Assembly: GCF_011806455.1 (NCBI RefSeq)
Contig: NZ_JAATOT010000005.1
Location: 248,001-312,000 of the forward strand
From: Celeribacter sp. HF31
GTDB taxonomy: Bacteria; Pseudomonadota; Alphaproteobacteria; Rhodobacterales; Rhodobacteraceae
DNA length: 64,000 nt
Direction of reading: 5' to 3'
How positions within the stretch are numbered: the first letter of the stretch is position 1; each line of letters opens with the position of its first letter. The notes beneath the pieces were generated by a model. It was not told where the DNA came from. It saw nothing but the letters and a program-made list of their open reading frames with translations, and ran no database searches. The position numbers and the translations under genes were made by a program. This document shows positions 26,963-37,653 of the stretch, in pieces.

Positions 26963-28481
26963 CCAGAAAGGCTGCCTATCCACTGATTGACGTCTTTGCG
27001 GGGCCGGGCGGCCTTGGAGAAGGTTTTTCGTCTCTTGTACGCGGGAAGCATGATGCCTGCTTTCGAAGCGCAGTTTCGATTGAACAGGACGAGTTCGCTC
27101 ACCGGACACTTCTACTGCGGCACTTCCTGAAGACTATTACCGGTATCTCAAAGGCGAAATCACCCTTGATGAGTTGTACCAGATGCACCCGGATGAGAAG
27201 GCGCATGCCGACCGGTCGGCGATCCGGATTTCGCTTGGTGCCGCAAACCATGACCGCGTCCGAAAACTGATTGCCAGGAGACTTCGGGATCAGAAGAAGT
27301 GGGCGCTTGTCGGTGGGCCTCCTTGTCAGGCCTATTCTCTCGTCGGCAGATCGAGAATGATGGGTGATCCAAAGTTCGAGAAAGATGAGCGGCATTTTCT
27401 GTACAAAGAGTATCTCCGCATCATCATTGACCACGCTCCGCCTGTTTTCGTCATGGAAAACGTTAATGGGCTGCTCTCGGCTCGCGTGAATGGCGAACTG
27501 GTTATCAACCGGATTACAGCCGATCTCGCATCGCCAAAAGACGCGCTTGGCATGTCTTCCAACGGGCTTGGGTACAGGCTTTATTCGCTCTCAGAAGAAG
27601 ACCTGCCCGGCGATGAACCTGATCCCCGTATGTTCCTAGTACGAGCAGAAGAGTACGGTGTTCCGCAGGCAAGGCATCGGATGTTCATTGTCGGCATCAG
27701 AAATGACATCAATGTGCGCCCCGGACGATTGAAGCCTCATCACGCGCCCACATTAAAACAGACGATTGGCAATCTGCCCAAGACCCGAAGCGGCATATCA
27801 AGAGGAAGAGACAGTTACGAAAGATGGTGGGCGGAAATATCTGGGATCGATCATGTAGCCATTCGCAGGGAACTGAATGGCCATGCTTACGCAAATAATC
27901 TGATGGACTTGATGGGGATCGATCTAACACGGCCCTTGAAAGCGCTGGAGAAGTCCTCAATCAGATATCCTCCTCGTCCGAATTTTCCCCATGATGCGCT
28001 TGACAGCATTTACGACTCTGAGCTCGCGGTTCTGGATAGCCATGAAACGCGCTCTCATATGCCTTCTGATCTACGGCGCTATGCTTTTGCGGCCTCTTTT
28101 GCATCTGTTACCGGAAAGAGTCCGAAGCTCGCGGATTTTCCACGCAGCCTGCTTCCAGATCATGCCAATGTCGAAGACCGAAGGGCCGGAAAGATGTTCT
28201 CGGATCGTTTCCGTGTGCAGCTTCCGGGGCAGCCTTCAACGACCGTCACTTCGCACATCTCCAAAGATGGCCATTACTTCATTCACTACGATCCAAAGCA
28301 ATGCCGAAGACTGACAGTCAGAGAAGCAGCCCGTCTTCAGACGTTACCCGAAAATTACCGCTTCGAGGGGTCAAGAACCTCTCAGTATCATCAGGTCGGA
28401 AACGCTGTTCCGCCCTACCTAGCACGTCAAATCGCAAGCATCGTAGCGGAGGTGCTTGACCGGGCTGGAGAGATCACGTGA
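26959..28481 (+). pseudogene. DNA cytosine-5 methyltransferase, frameshifted
   Basis: Would be about 507 residues. Frame one gives motif I (PLIDVFAGPGGLGEGF) and breaks near 27121-27129. One added base there restores RHFPEDYYRYLKGEITLDELYQMHPDEK and all later motifs: GGPPCQAYSLVGRSR (catalytic Cys), FVMENVNGLLS (ENV), QARHRMFIVGIR, and GNAVPPYLARQIA at the end. It overlaps the Phd-like gene and ends TGATG with vsr. In the module it would mark self DNA; as read it lacks a continuous frame. Confidence 0.85.
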
Positions 28482-28906
28482 TGGTTGACAGAATTTCTCC
28501 AGAGCATCGAAGTTGGAATATGCCGCGTATTCGGGGAAAAGACACTAAACCTGAAATGGTCTTGAGGTCACTCTTGCATCGCGCTGGTTTCCGCTTCCGG
28601 CTGCATGACAAGAGATTTCCTGGAAAACCGGACCTTCTTCTGCCAAAGCACCAAACGGCTATCTTTGTAAATGGCTGTTACTGGCATCGCCACGAAGGGT
28701 GCCGAAAGGCGACGACACCCAAAACAAATGCGGCTTTCTGGAAGAAGAAATTCTAAGATACCGTTGCGCGCGATGCGCGAAAAACTTCACAAATTATTGC
28801 GAAGGGCTGGCGCGTCATCACTATCTGGGAATGTGAGATTGAGGGCGACCCTGCGGGAATTGTCGATAGCCTGCGTGCGCAGCTGAAAGGGGGTAGTAAT
28901 GGTTAG
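28481..28906 (+). pseudogene. Vsr mismatch endonuclease with in-frame stop
   Basis: Starts at the ATG overlapping the dcm stop. The family text is clear: RSWNMPRIRGKDTKPEMVLR, FPGKPDLLLPKHQTAIFVNG, CYWHRHEGCRKATTPKTNAAFW. TAA at 28754-28756 then interrupts, but the same frame continues with DTVARDARKTSQIIAKGWRV and ITIWECEIEG to a TAG at 28904, giving the normal 142 or so residues. Vsr nicks T:G mismatches made by deamination of 5-methylcytosine and accompanies Dcm enzymes. One base change explains the stop. Confidence 0.85.
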
Positions 28907-30380
28907 AGAACACCATCTGCCCTCAGTGCTTTTTCCCTGTCCGCATCAATGCGCGATCTTGGCTATTCGCTTGAAACCGCGATTGCAGATCTCGTTGATA
29001 ACAGCATTTCGGCGGATGCAACCAAGGTCGATATATTTTGCGACCTAACCCAACAACACCCAACCCTTGGTATTATTGATAATGGTCACGGGATGGACGA
29101 AGCAGGCATTGTTGACGCCCTGCGCCACGGCTCAAAAAAATCCGTCGGAACCTCGTTCACCGAAGGTCCTTGGACGTTTTGGCCTTGGACTCAAGACTGC
29201 CTCCTTCTCCCAATGTGAGAGGCTAACTGTCATTAGTAACGATGGTGGTGGGCCCCACGCAGCGGAATGGAACCTCGAAACTGTTCACAAGAAGGATGAT
29301 TAACTGATCGCCATCCTTGAACTCGAAGAGATCGCAGAAATTCCTTTCCAGGAGCTGATCACGGGCAATGGAACAGCGGTGGTTTGGCGCAACCTTGATC
29401 GATTGTTTGAAGATGAAATAGGAGCCAAGCGCGATGAGATCGTCAATGAGAAGCTCGATGTTGTCGACAAACACCTGTCGCTAATGTTTCACCGGTTTCT
29501 TAGTGGCGAAGTGCGTGGTCGGAAGGAACTTTCACTTTCCCTCAATGGTCATCCGATAGAGCCGTTCGATCCGTTTTGCCGGAAGAATTCAGCTACACAG
29601 ATGCTGCCGGAAGAAGTTGTCCGAATTGACGGTGTAGCAGTTCACATGCAGCCCTACATTCTGCCCCACCACAGTAAACTAAGCGCAAAGGAGTACGACT
29701 TCTATCAGAACCGTAGCGACTTCATCTCCAACCAGGGAGCTTATGTGTACCGCGGGGGACGGCTTATGGCCTGGGGCGACTGGTTCCGACTTATTCCCAA
29801 GGGTGAAGCCACAAAGCTGGCCCGCGTACAGATTGACTTCCCCAATAGTCTCGATGAGATGTGGACCATCGACATTAAGAAGTCGCGAGCAAGCCCTCCA
29901 GCTCCCGTTAGAGCCCGGCTGCGCCAGATAATTGATAAGATCACGACTCGCAGCACAACCGTGCATCGCGGCAGAGGGAAGAAGCTTTTCGATGAGATTA
30001 AGGCGCCAGTCTGGGAACGATATGCTGACCTAGGAAGCATCCGATATGCATTGAACCAGGAACACCTACTTATCGAAGCGCTTAGCTCCGAACTGAGTGA
30101 TGAGAATTGTCGCCGCCTCACGACACTCATCGAAGCAATTTCGTCGTCGCTCCCAGTAGAGATGATTTATTCGGATTTTTCGACCCATCCGCGTGACATC
30201 CGTCAAAAGGGTGCCTCGCAAGAAGAGATCAATGAGCGTCTCAGCGCTCTGAAGAAATGCCTTTTTGGGGATGGCGCAGTTAACGTTGAGAGCTTCAGAG
30301 AAGTTATGCACTCAACACGGTTCTTCGTGGGCTTTGAAGATGCTGCCGAAGAATACATTATGAAAGAGCTGAAGAAATGA
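28899..30380 (+). pseudogene. MORC/MutL-like GHKL ATPase, two frameshifts and one stop
   Basis: Starts at the ATG at 28899, overlapping vsr by eight bases. A missing C in the CC at 28913-28914 shifts the frame; corrected, it reads MVREHPSALSAFSLSASMRD then LGYSLETAIADLVDNSISA (N-box), IIDNGHGMDE (G1). An extra A in the A7 run at 29135-29141 shifts it again before GSKNPSEPRS and VLGRFGLGLKTASFSQ (G2). TAA at 29301-29303 is an in-frame stop. The rest (29304-30380) is open, about 360 residues of MORC-like transducer and helical part. GHKL ATPases of this type act with Z1 proteins in predicted restriction modules. Confidence 0.8.
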
Positions 30381-33029
30381 ATTTTAACAAGTTAGAGAGT
30401 CAGAAGAACTTCACGAGTGCGCTTATTTCGGCGCTATCCCTACTGCCGGAAACGCCAACGCGTGAAGAGGTTGGTGAGCGAGCAAAGCAGCTCGCGGCTG
30501 CATTCGGATATGATGGTCCGCTTGAAACTGTCATTGAAGATGCTCTCATTGCGGTGGATTCGCGCATGGGTGCTGGCGTTTCCCTTGTCGATGTTGAAGC
30601 CGATCATGACGATGAATGGGTATATAAGCGTGAGAATATCACTTGGACGTATTCTGATGCCTACGAGCAATATCTAAAAAAGAACAGATGCACCCCACGG
30701 TAGTGCGCTCACTAAGTGATGTCGGAACCAAAATACTCGGCCACTTGCAGGCCCCAGAAAGCCAAGGCAAGTGGGACCGTCGTGGCCTCGTTATCGGACA
30801 CGTACAATCGGGCAAGACCGCAAACTACATGGGTGTAATCGCCAAGGCGGCTGACGCCGGGTATAAGTTCATAATCGTCATTGCGGGTATTCATAACAAT
30901 CTAAGAAAACAGACCCAAGAACGTATCGACGAAGGATTTGTTGGGCGCTCCAGCGACCCGGAAGATCGTAAGAGGGTTGGCGTCGGTCTGACCCACGACT
31001 ATCCGCATCCTGCCACGCTAACAAACATTAATGATGACTTCAGTAAGAAGACCGCCAACCAGAGTGGATGGAAGATCAACGATCTGAATAAGCCAACTGT
31101 GCTGGTCATCAAGAAGAACGTCAGCACCCTGAAAGCCCTACACGTGTGGCTTAAGGAAAAGAACGCTCAGGCTAATGGTGTAATTGCCGATGTTCCGATG
31201 CTAATGATCGACGATGAGGCCGACAATACGTCTATCAATACCAACAAGCCTGAACTCGATCCCACAAAAACAAACGCAATGCTGCGAAAGATCCTCGGTC
31301 TCTTCGCTAAGTCCTGCTACGTAGGCTACACTGCCACTCCGTTTGTAAACATCTTCATCAATCCTGATTCATACGATGAGGAAGCCTATGAGGAGTTGTT
31401 CCCACGCGACTTCATTGTCAGTCTTGATTCTCCCAACACTTACTTTGGACCGGATAAAGTTTTTCTTGATGATTCCAGTAGCGCAAGGATTGTAAGGCCG
31501 ATTTGGGACAGTGAAGACTACCTTCCTTTTTCTCAAAAGAAGGATGATCCAGTTCCAGAGCTTCCGCCCAGTCTTTATAAGGCAATTGATCAGTTCATTG
31601 TGGCAAGGGCCATTCGGAATCTGAGGGGGCAGGTTAACAAGCACTGCTCGATGATGATCAACATCTCCCGGTTTGTGGTGACGCAGAACACCGTACGCAG
31701 CTTCGTCAGCCTTTACAAAGAGAAGCTTCGAGAGGCCGTGAAAGCAAATTATGCGATGCCGTATTCGATATCGCAAAAGAATGAGATCATGTCTTCTTTG
31801 AAGTCGTGTCTTGAGAGAGAGTTCTCTGACTGCGGGTTTACATGGCCCGAGATAAAAATTGCCCTGAACGGCGTCTTCGACAATCTTCGCATCTTCGTGG
31901 TGCACAGTAAGTCCGACGAAGCACTCGACTACAAGAAGTACGAGCGTGACGGGAACAGCCTTACCGCCATCACGATTGGCGGTTGAGTCTCTCTCGTGGC
32001 CTGACCATCGAAGGTCTTACTGTGAGCTACATGTACCGCAACACGCGCATGTACGACACGCTCATGCAGATGGGACGTTGGTTTGGCTACAGACCTAATT
32101 TTGAAGATGTTTGCCGAGTCCGTTTGTCTCCGGATTCTATCAACTGGTACGGACACATCGCGGAAGCATCAGAAGAACTGCGACAACAGATCAAGAGAAT
32201 GCGACGCGACAGGATGAGCCCAAGGCAGTTTGGCCTGTATGTGAAAGCTCACCCGGACCGGCTCCTTATCACCGCCGCCAACAAGATGAGGGCCGGTGAG
32301 AGAATTGTTGTAGATCAGAATTGCAGCGGGCGAATTGTTGAGAGCTACCTTCTGCCATTCGACAAAAAGGTCAATGAAGATAATGAGGCCTTGATTGCTG
32401 AGTACTGGAAAGAAAATTTTGGTTGCGCCGCATTGGAAGAGACTGGAAAGGGCTGGCTTGCCAGAGATGCAAAGCTTTCGGAGATAGAGGAGTTTCTCAC
32501 GAAGTTTCGCAGTCACCCTGACTTTGCTGATCGCAAGGGGGCGGCGCTGAGTTACCTCCGTGCTCTTTCAGACAGATACGATGCCGGGGATGTTCTGCTT
32601 ATCTCGGTTTCGGCCAAGGGAGAGGATGCGGACAACCACCTAATCGGAACGCAGTAACGAACCAGTGCCCATCGTGATGGTGATGCATGGCGAACGAGCA
32701 AGGATCGCGTTGCCAGCCGTGGCGACGAAAAACTAGGACTGTCCGAGCCACAGAAGGATGAAGCAACGGCGCTAGCAAGGGAGGACGGCGAGGACAAAAA
32801 GCCATCTGACTTCCATTTCCGCTCAGTGCGCAAGAAGCCGTTGTTGATGGTCCATGTTCTTGGGCCGGTTGGTAAGGATATCGATGCTCGCGTTCCAGCG
32901 TTCGGCCTCAGTTTCCCGCCAGGCCACTATAACACGGAAGTTAAAGTCGTTGCGATCCAGATCTGGATCGAACGGATGCAGGGTGGGTCGTTCGATACTC
33001 CTGACGAAGAGGATGACTACGATGAGTAG
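30377..33029 (+). pseudogene. Z1-domain (helicase-like) protein, two frameshifts and one stop
   Basis: Would be about 884 residues. Part one (30377-30681, MNFNKLESQKNFTSALISAL) breaks in the A6 run at 30676-30681. Part two has GLVIGHVQSGKTANYMGVIA (Walker A), IVIAGIHNNLRKQTQERID, MLMIDDEADNTSIN (Walker B) and YVGYTATPFVNIFINP. It breaks at 31981-31984, after which SRGLTIEGLTVSYMYRNTRM and LMQMGRWFGYR (motif VI) follow. TAA at 32655-32657 interrupts in frame before KKPLLMVHVLGPVGKD and the end. The start overlaps the MORC stop as ATGA. Z1 proteins are superfamily 2 helicase-like ATPases. Confidence 0.82.
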
Positions 33030-33991
33030 TAAAGCACCATGGGACGAAATGAAGACCCCCGGACAGCGATTATACTGTCAGATATGTAAGCAACCCGGGT
33101 GATGTTACGCTATGTTGGGGTAAAGACGTTCAGGGACAGTGCCTTTTTATAGTTCGATTGGAGGGTGATCACACTGTGCAGTTCCGGAAGAATGCAACCA
33201 CAGTTAACGGTATTGAAGTCGATCTGCGGCAGTTGCCGGAACCCGGTAAACAGGGTTTGATTCTAACGCTCGAAAAGCATGTGGACCGCGATCTTTTCCA
33301 TGGTCTGTGCCAGACGCTCATCGGAAACCTCAATGGGATCATTGATCCTGCCGCCGCGTTAGGTGTCGCGCTGATTCACATCAAGCGCTGGAAGGCGTTC
33401 CTTGTGGGTAAACGAACGCGCGTCCTATCGACGGAAGAAGTGCGGGGTCTTTTTGCTGAGTTGAACTTTCTTCGTCTTCTTAAGAAAAAACATCTAAGCG
33501 ATGTTCAAGCAGTTGAAGCATGGTGTGGGCCTGATCGCATACATCAAGACTTCATTTTTGGCGATACCGCTGTCGAAGTAAAATCCATCAGTGGCCGGGA
33601 CCGAAGCATAGTACGCGTCTCCTCAGAAGATCAGCTAGAGACCGTTTCCGAACACCTCTTTCTCAACGTTTACCGCTTGACAGAGGCTCCTGACGGAACG
33701 CCCGCCCAATCACTTAACGAACTTGTTTCAGCAATAGGGCACGAGTTGAGTGACGCCGATGCAATTGAAGACTATTGGAGGAAACTGGCAACCTATGGAT
33801 ACGTGGAGATGAGGGAGTACGATAATCCAACGTTTCTCGTGAGTGGTTCAGTTGCCTACCGCGTATCTGATGGTTTTCCCCGAATCGTCAGATCAGCACT
33901 GCCAGACGGCGTTGTGGACGTGAAATACAAGCTTCAACTTGAAAAGATTGCGCCATTCGAGTGCAGTCAGAGCGACATCTGGGGGAGTTAA
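33022..33991 (+). pseudogene. PD-(D/E)XK motif protein (DUF4420 family), frameshifted
   Basis: Starts at the ATG at 33022, overlapping the Z1 end. MSSKAPWDEMKTPGQRLYCQ is followed by a stop in the first frame; removing one base at CCCGGG (33094-33099) gives KQPGDVTLCWGKDVQGQCLF and joins the long open part. IHQDFIFGDTAVEVKSISG has the D...ExK pattern of the restriction-endonuclease fold, near residue 190. RRL and ELNFLRLLKKKHLSD precede it. Full length about 322 residues. It is the likely nuclease of the module. The stop overlaps the AIPR ATG (TAATG). Confidence 0.75.
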
Positions 33992-36050
33992 TGGAACAAA
34001 CAATCCCCGCATTTTTTCACGACTTTCGCCAAGAGCTCATGGCGGGAGCTGAGGCGAACGGCGCATTTCAGCTTTCAGAATTCATGGAAGCTTTCTCAAT
34101 CGAGCTTATCGAAACAGGCTTTATCGAGGGCTTTGAACTCTGCCATTACAGGGCCCAGAGAGGCATGCGCATCGATGGTTACTGGTTCAATGATGAGGGC
34201 GCGCTTGATCTATTCATCGCAGACTTTGACAGTCGGGACGAGCTTCAGTCGCTGACACAGACAGATGTGAACGCCGCGTTCAAACGTGTGGAAAGGTTCT
34301 TTGAATCAAGTCTTTCAAAAAAGCTCTTTAGTGATCTTGATGAAACCACCCCAGAATACGGACTATCCCGACAAATAGCAGATCGTAAGGCTCTCATTCG
34401 CAAGGTCAACTTCTTCCTAGTATCCGAGCGCGCGCTGAGCGACCGCATGCAAAGCATTGATGGGCGGCATGTCTGCGATATCGAAGCGACTTATCATGTT
34501 TGGGACATCTCGCGTCTGCAACGGCAGCGCAGCTCCCGTGGTCATAAGGAAGCGTTGGATATCGACTTTGAGGAAGAGTTCGGGAGTGGATTGAACAGCC
34601 TCCCGGCGCATCTGGGTTCCGATGCCTATCAGTCATACCTCGTAGTCATGCCTGGAGAGGTGCTGGCTGCCATGTACGGAAAGCACGGAGCGCGGCTCCT
34701 TGAACAAAACGTTCGCTCCTTCCTCCAAGCGCGCGGGAAAGTGAACAAGGGCATCCGCACCACCATTTTGAACGAGCCAGGAATGTTCTTCGCGTACAAC
34801 AATGGTATCACGGCCACATCTCGGGAAGTGGAGGTGGAACAGGGCGAAGATGGACTGAAAATCGTTCGCATCAAGGACCTTCAAATCGTGAACGGCGGGC
34901 AGACTACAGTCTCGCTTTTTCACACCAAAAGACGCGATAAGGCAGCGTTAGATGGCGTGTTCGTTCAGATGAAGCTTTCGGTCATCAACCCCGAAGACAG
35001 TGAAATCGTTGTTCCGAGGATTTCGGAATACGCCAATACTCAGAACCGCGTGAACGCCGCCGATTTCTTCTCAAATCATCCTTTCCATGTTCGGATGGAG
35101 GAATTCTCACGACGCATATGGGCACCGGCTCACAGTGGTGCTCAACGAGAAACAAAGTGGTTCTATGAACGTGCCAGAGGGCAATACGCCGACGCACAGT
35201 CAAAACTGACTCCGGGTGAGCAGAAGCGCTTCAAGGCTGAGTACCCAAAGCCGCAGATGTTCACGAAAACTGACATCGCAAAATTTGAGAATGTCTGGGA
35301 CGATCATCCCAAGTGGGTTAATCTCGGGGCGCAAAAAACTTTGCGCGCTATGCTGCACGGATAGGTAAGGCATGGACTAAGAACCAAGACGGTTTCAATG
35401 AGCTATACTTCCGGCGCTCTATCGCTCGTGCAATCATTTTCCGATGGGCTGAGAAGATGGTCTCTGGAGAGACTTGGTACAACGGCGGCTACCGAGCCAA
35501 TATAGTGGCCTACGCCATTGCAGCGATCAACGAACTCTCCAAACGAGCAGACAAGGTTATCGACTTTCAGAGATGTTGGACCAATCAAGAGGTGTATGAA
35601 GAACTTGCAGAAGCTCTGCGTCAGGCAGCAAAGTTCGTGAACGACGATATCTCGCAACCGCCTCAGGGAATTTCAAACATATCCGAATGGTGTAAGAAGG
35701 ACTCCTGCTGGGAACGACTCGCCGGGAAGATCGACCGGCTAGAAACTGACATCAGCCTGAACTTCTTCAAAACCTTGGTTGAAATCGATGAGCAGAAGGC
35801 GGAACAAAAGCAGGCAAAGAAAGCGCAGAAGATTGATGATGGAATAGACGCACAAAGACAGGTTCTTGAAGTTCCTGCGCAAAAGTGGAGTCAAATCCGT
35901 CATATTGGAACTGAAAGGGGATTTCTAACTGAGAAAGAGGTCGGCATAATTAAGGTTGCGGAGCAAATCCCCCAAAAAATTCCAACCGAGAAACAAAGCG
36001 AAATATTGGTGGGCGTACTTGGTAAAGCTCATGCCGAAGGTATTTTGTAA
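33991..36050 (+). pseudogene. AIPR (abortive infection phage resistance) protein, frameshifted
   Basis: Would be about 686 residues from the ATG at 33991. Frame one holds GMRIDGYWFNDEGALDLFIAD and the family hallmarks MFFAYNNGITATSREVEV and KDLQIVNGGQTTVSLFH. It breaks in the A6 run at 35333-35338; with one more A the text continues as GAQKNFARYAARIGKAWTKN, then GFNELYFRRSIARAI and the C-terminal part ending AHAEGIL at 36050. AIPR proteins are named from lactococcal Abi plasmids. It is the last gene of the operon. Confidence 0.85.
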
Positions 36051-36330
36051 GCGTCATTTAAGACTTTCTGACCTCGCTCGTGCCGACTTTAAATCAGGGA
36101 GCTGAACAAAAAAACATTTTTATAGAACACGTTAGAGCTTAGGGCGGTGCCCTCGGCGCGGTTCAAGCAAAACAGATCGAAGAGATTCTGTCGTTGTCGG
36201 TTCCCCCTGAAGGTTTCCCCCAATAGCGACATAATCTTTCGCCGGTTTTTCCTATCCCTTGCACACCCCCAGTTCGCCACGGAGCAAGGGTTGCATGCGC
36301 ATCCCCTTATCAAGGAAAGGAAAACCCCCT
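36051..36330. other. Downstream junction DNA, nothing recognised
   Basis: 280 bases after the AIPR gene without convincing coding potential. A minus-strand frame of about 70 codons exists (36089-36313) but has no match I know. No clear terminator with a T-run follows the operon. Confidence 0.4.
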
Positions 36331-36462
36331 ATGGAACACACACATGATATTATCTGCGGCGATGCCGCAAGGATCTTGGCGAACGCGATGTTGTATGACC
36401 GACCAGCCCCTCAACCTGCCGCAGCTTCGTTACACTCTCTTCTGGCTTGTGCCGCTTCGTAG
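36331..36462 (+). pseudogene. Possible N-terminal remnant of a DNA methyltransferase
   Basis: The ATG at 36331 (AAGGAAAGG upstream) starts MEHTHDIICGDAARILANAM, which resembles the first strand of beta-class N6/N4 DNA methyltransferases (xIICGDAxxxL, normally followed by the DPPY region). After about 20 residues the sequence turns into low-quality text and stops at 36462. If correct, it is a gene cut at the right boundary of the acquired region. The match is short, so this is tentative. Confidence 0.3.
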
Positions 36463-36601
36463 CCATCTTGGCCCTCCGTTTTCCTCAACATTACGGTGGA
36501 CCACTTCTGTGGGGGAGGACCAAGCCACCCGGACGGAAAACGAAACGGGGGGCGACAGGATGGACCGTTTCCCTCCCGTCCCGGCTGAGGTAAAAGGGCC
36601 T

Positions 36602-37651
36602 ATGAGCATGTCTTTTTCTTCTGTGACCGATGTCTTGTCGTCAGGTTTCGACACGGTCATCGACGTGCGTGCGCCCTCGGAATTTGCCGAGGATCATATT
36701 CCCGGCGCGATCAATCTGCCGGTGCTGGATGACGCCGAACGCGCGCGTGTCGGCACGATTTACACGCAGCAATCGCCCTTTCTGGCGCGCAAACTCGGCG
36801 CCGCTCTGGTGGCGCGCAATGCCGCCGCGCATATCGAGGGGCCATTGGCCGAGAAAGAAGGCGGCTGGCGGCCCTTGGTCTATTGTTGGCGGGGCGGGCA
36901 GAGGTCGAATTCCTTCGCGATCATCCTGCGTCAGATCGGCTGGCGGGTGGAGGTTCTGGACGGCGGATATAAGGCGTGGCGACGGCTGGTGATCGGCATG
37001 TTGCATGACACGCCTTTGCCGCATCGTCTCGTGTTGATCGACGGCAACACCGGCACGGCCAAGACCGATCTCTTGCACAGGGTGCGGGCGCTGGGCGGGC
37101 AGGTGCTCGATCTCGAAGGTCTGGCCAATCATCGTGGTTCGATTTTCGGGCCGATGGGCGGTCAACCGGCGCAGAGGGGATTCGAAAGCCGGTTGGCGGA
37201 GGCGCTCAGTCGCCTCGATCCCGCGCGGCCCGTGTTGGTCGAGGCGGAAAGTTCGCGCATCGGCGAGGTGACACTCCCGGCGCGGCTCTGGCGCGCGATG
37301 TGCGCGGCGCCCCGGATTGACGTGACGGCCTCTCTGCCTGCGCGGGCGCGCTATCTGGCGGAGGCCTATGCCGATCTGACCGAGGATGTGCCAAAGATGC
37401 AGGCACGTCTGGATCAGCTGGTCCCACTTCAGGGCCATGAGCGCGTCAAGACTTGGTGCGAGATGGCCGAAGAAGGGGCGTTTGCGGCGTTGGCCGAGGC
37501 GCTGATGGGGCAGCATTACGACCCGCGTTACGAGAAATCCCGCGCCCGCCATGCGTCTGATGTGATTGCAGAGTTCGACCTTGGCGATCTGAGTGTCGGC
37601 GCCCGAGACGCAGCGGCAGCGCGGATCGTGAGCCTTTTGAACGCGCGCTGA
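36602..37651 (+). CDS. mnmH: tRNA 2-selenouridine synthase (MnmH/SelU)
   Basis: 349 residues from the ATG at 36602 (an ATG two codons later is possible). An N-terminal rhodanese domain has FDTVIDVRAPSEFAEDHIPGAIN and the catalytic Cys in LVYCWRGGQRSNSFA near residue 97. A C-terminal P-loop NTPase domain starts with RLVLIDGNTGTAKTDLLHRV. MnmH replaces sulfur of 2-thiouridine at tRNA wobble position 34 by selenium from selenophosphate, using a geranylated intermediate. The selD gene is convergent, its stop only two bases away. The acquired island ends just upstream. Confidence 0.95.
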   Translation: MSMSFSSVTDVLSSGFDTVIDVRAPSEFAEDHIPGAINLPVLDDAERARVGTIYTQQSPFLARKLGAALVARNAAAHIEGPLAEKEGGWRPLVYCWRGGQRSNSFAIILRQIGWRVEVLDGGYKAWRRLVIGMLHDTPLPHRLVLIDGNTGTAKTDLLHRVRALGGQVLDLEGLANHRGSIFGPMGGQPAQRGFESRLAEALSRLDPARPVLVEAESSRIGEVTLPARLWRAMCAAPRIDVTASLPARARYLAEAYADLTEDVPKMQARLDQLVPLQGHERVKTWCEMAEEGAFAALAEALMGQHYDPRYEKSRARHASDVIAEFDLGDLSVGARDAAAARIVSLLNAR

Positions 37652-37653
37652 AC

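Noticed and set aside
27160-27372. Programmed frameshifting as the explanation for the broken dcm, Z1 and AIPR frames
   Set aside because: No slippery heptamer with a downstream pseudoknot at most sites, and three plain stop codons in the same operon cannot be explained that way.
36089-36313. 74-codon minus-strand frame in the junction downstream of AIPR
   Set aside because: No ribosome site, no family resemblance, Cys/Arg-rich random appearance.
26399-36472. CATCTTGGC at 26399 and 36464 as target-site duplication of the second island
   Set aside because: Nine bases shared over 10 kb is weak, no inverted ends or transposase are adjacent, and similar ATCTTGGC also occurs at 36372.
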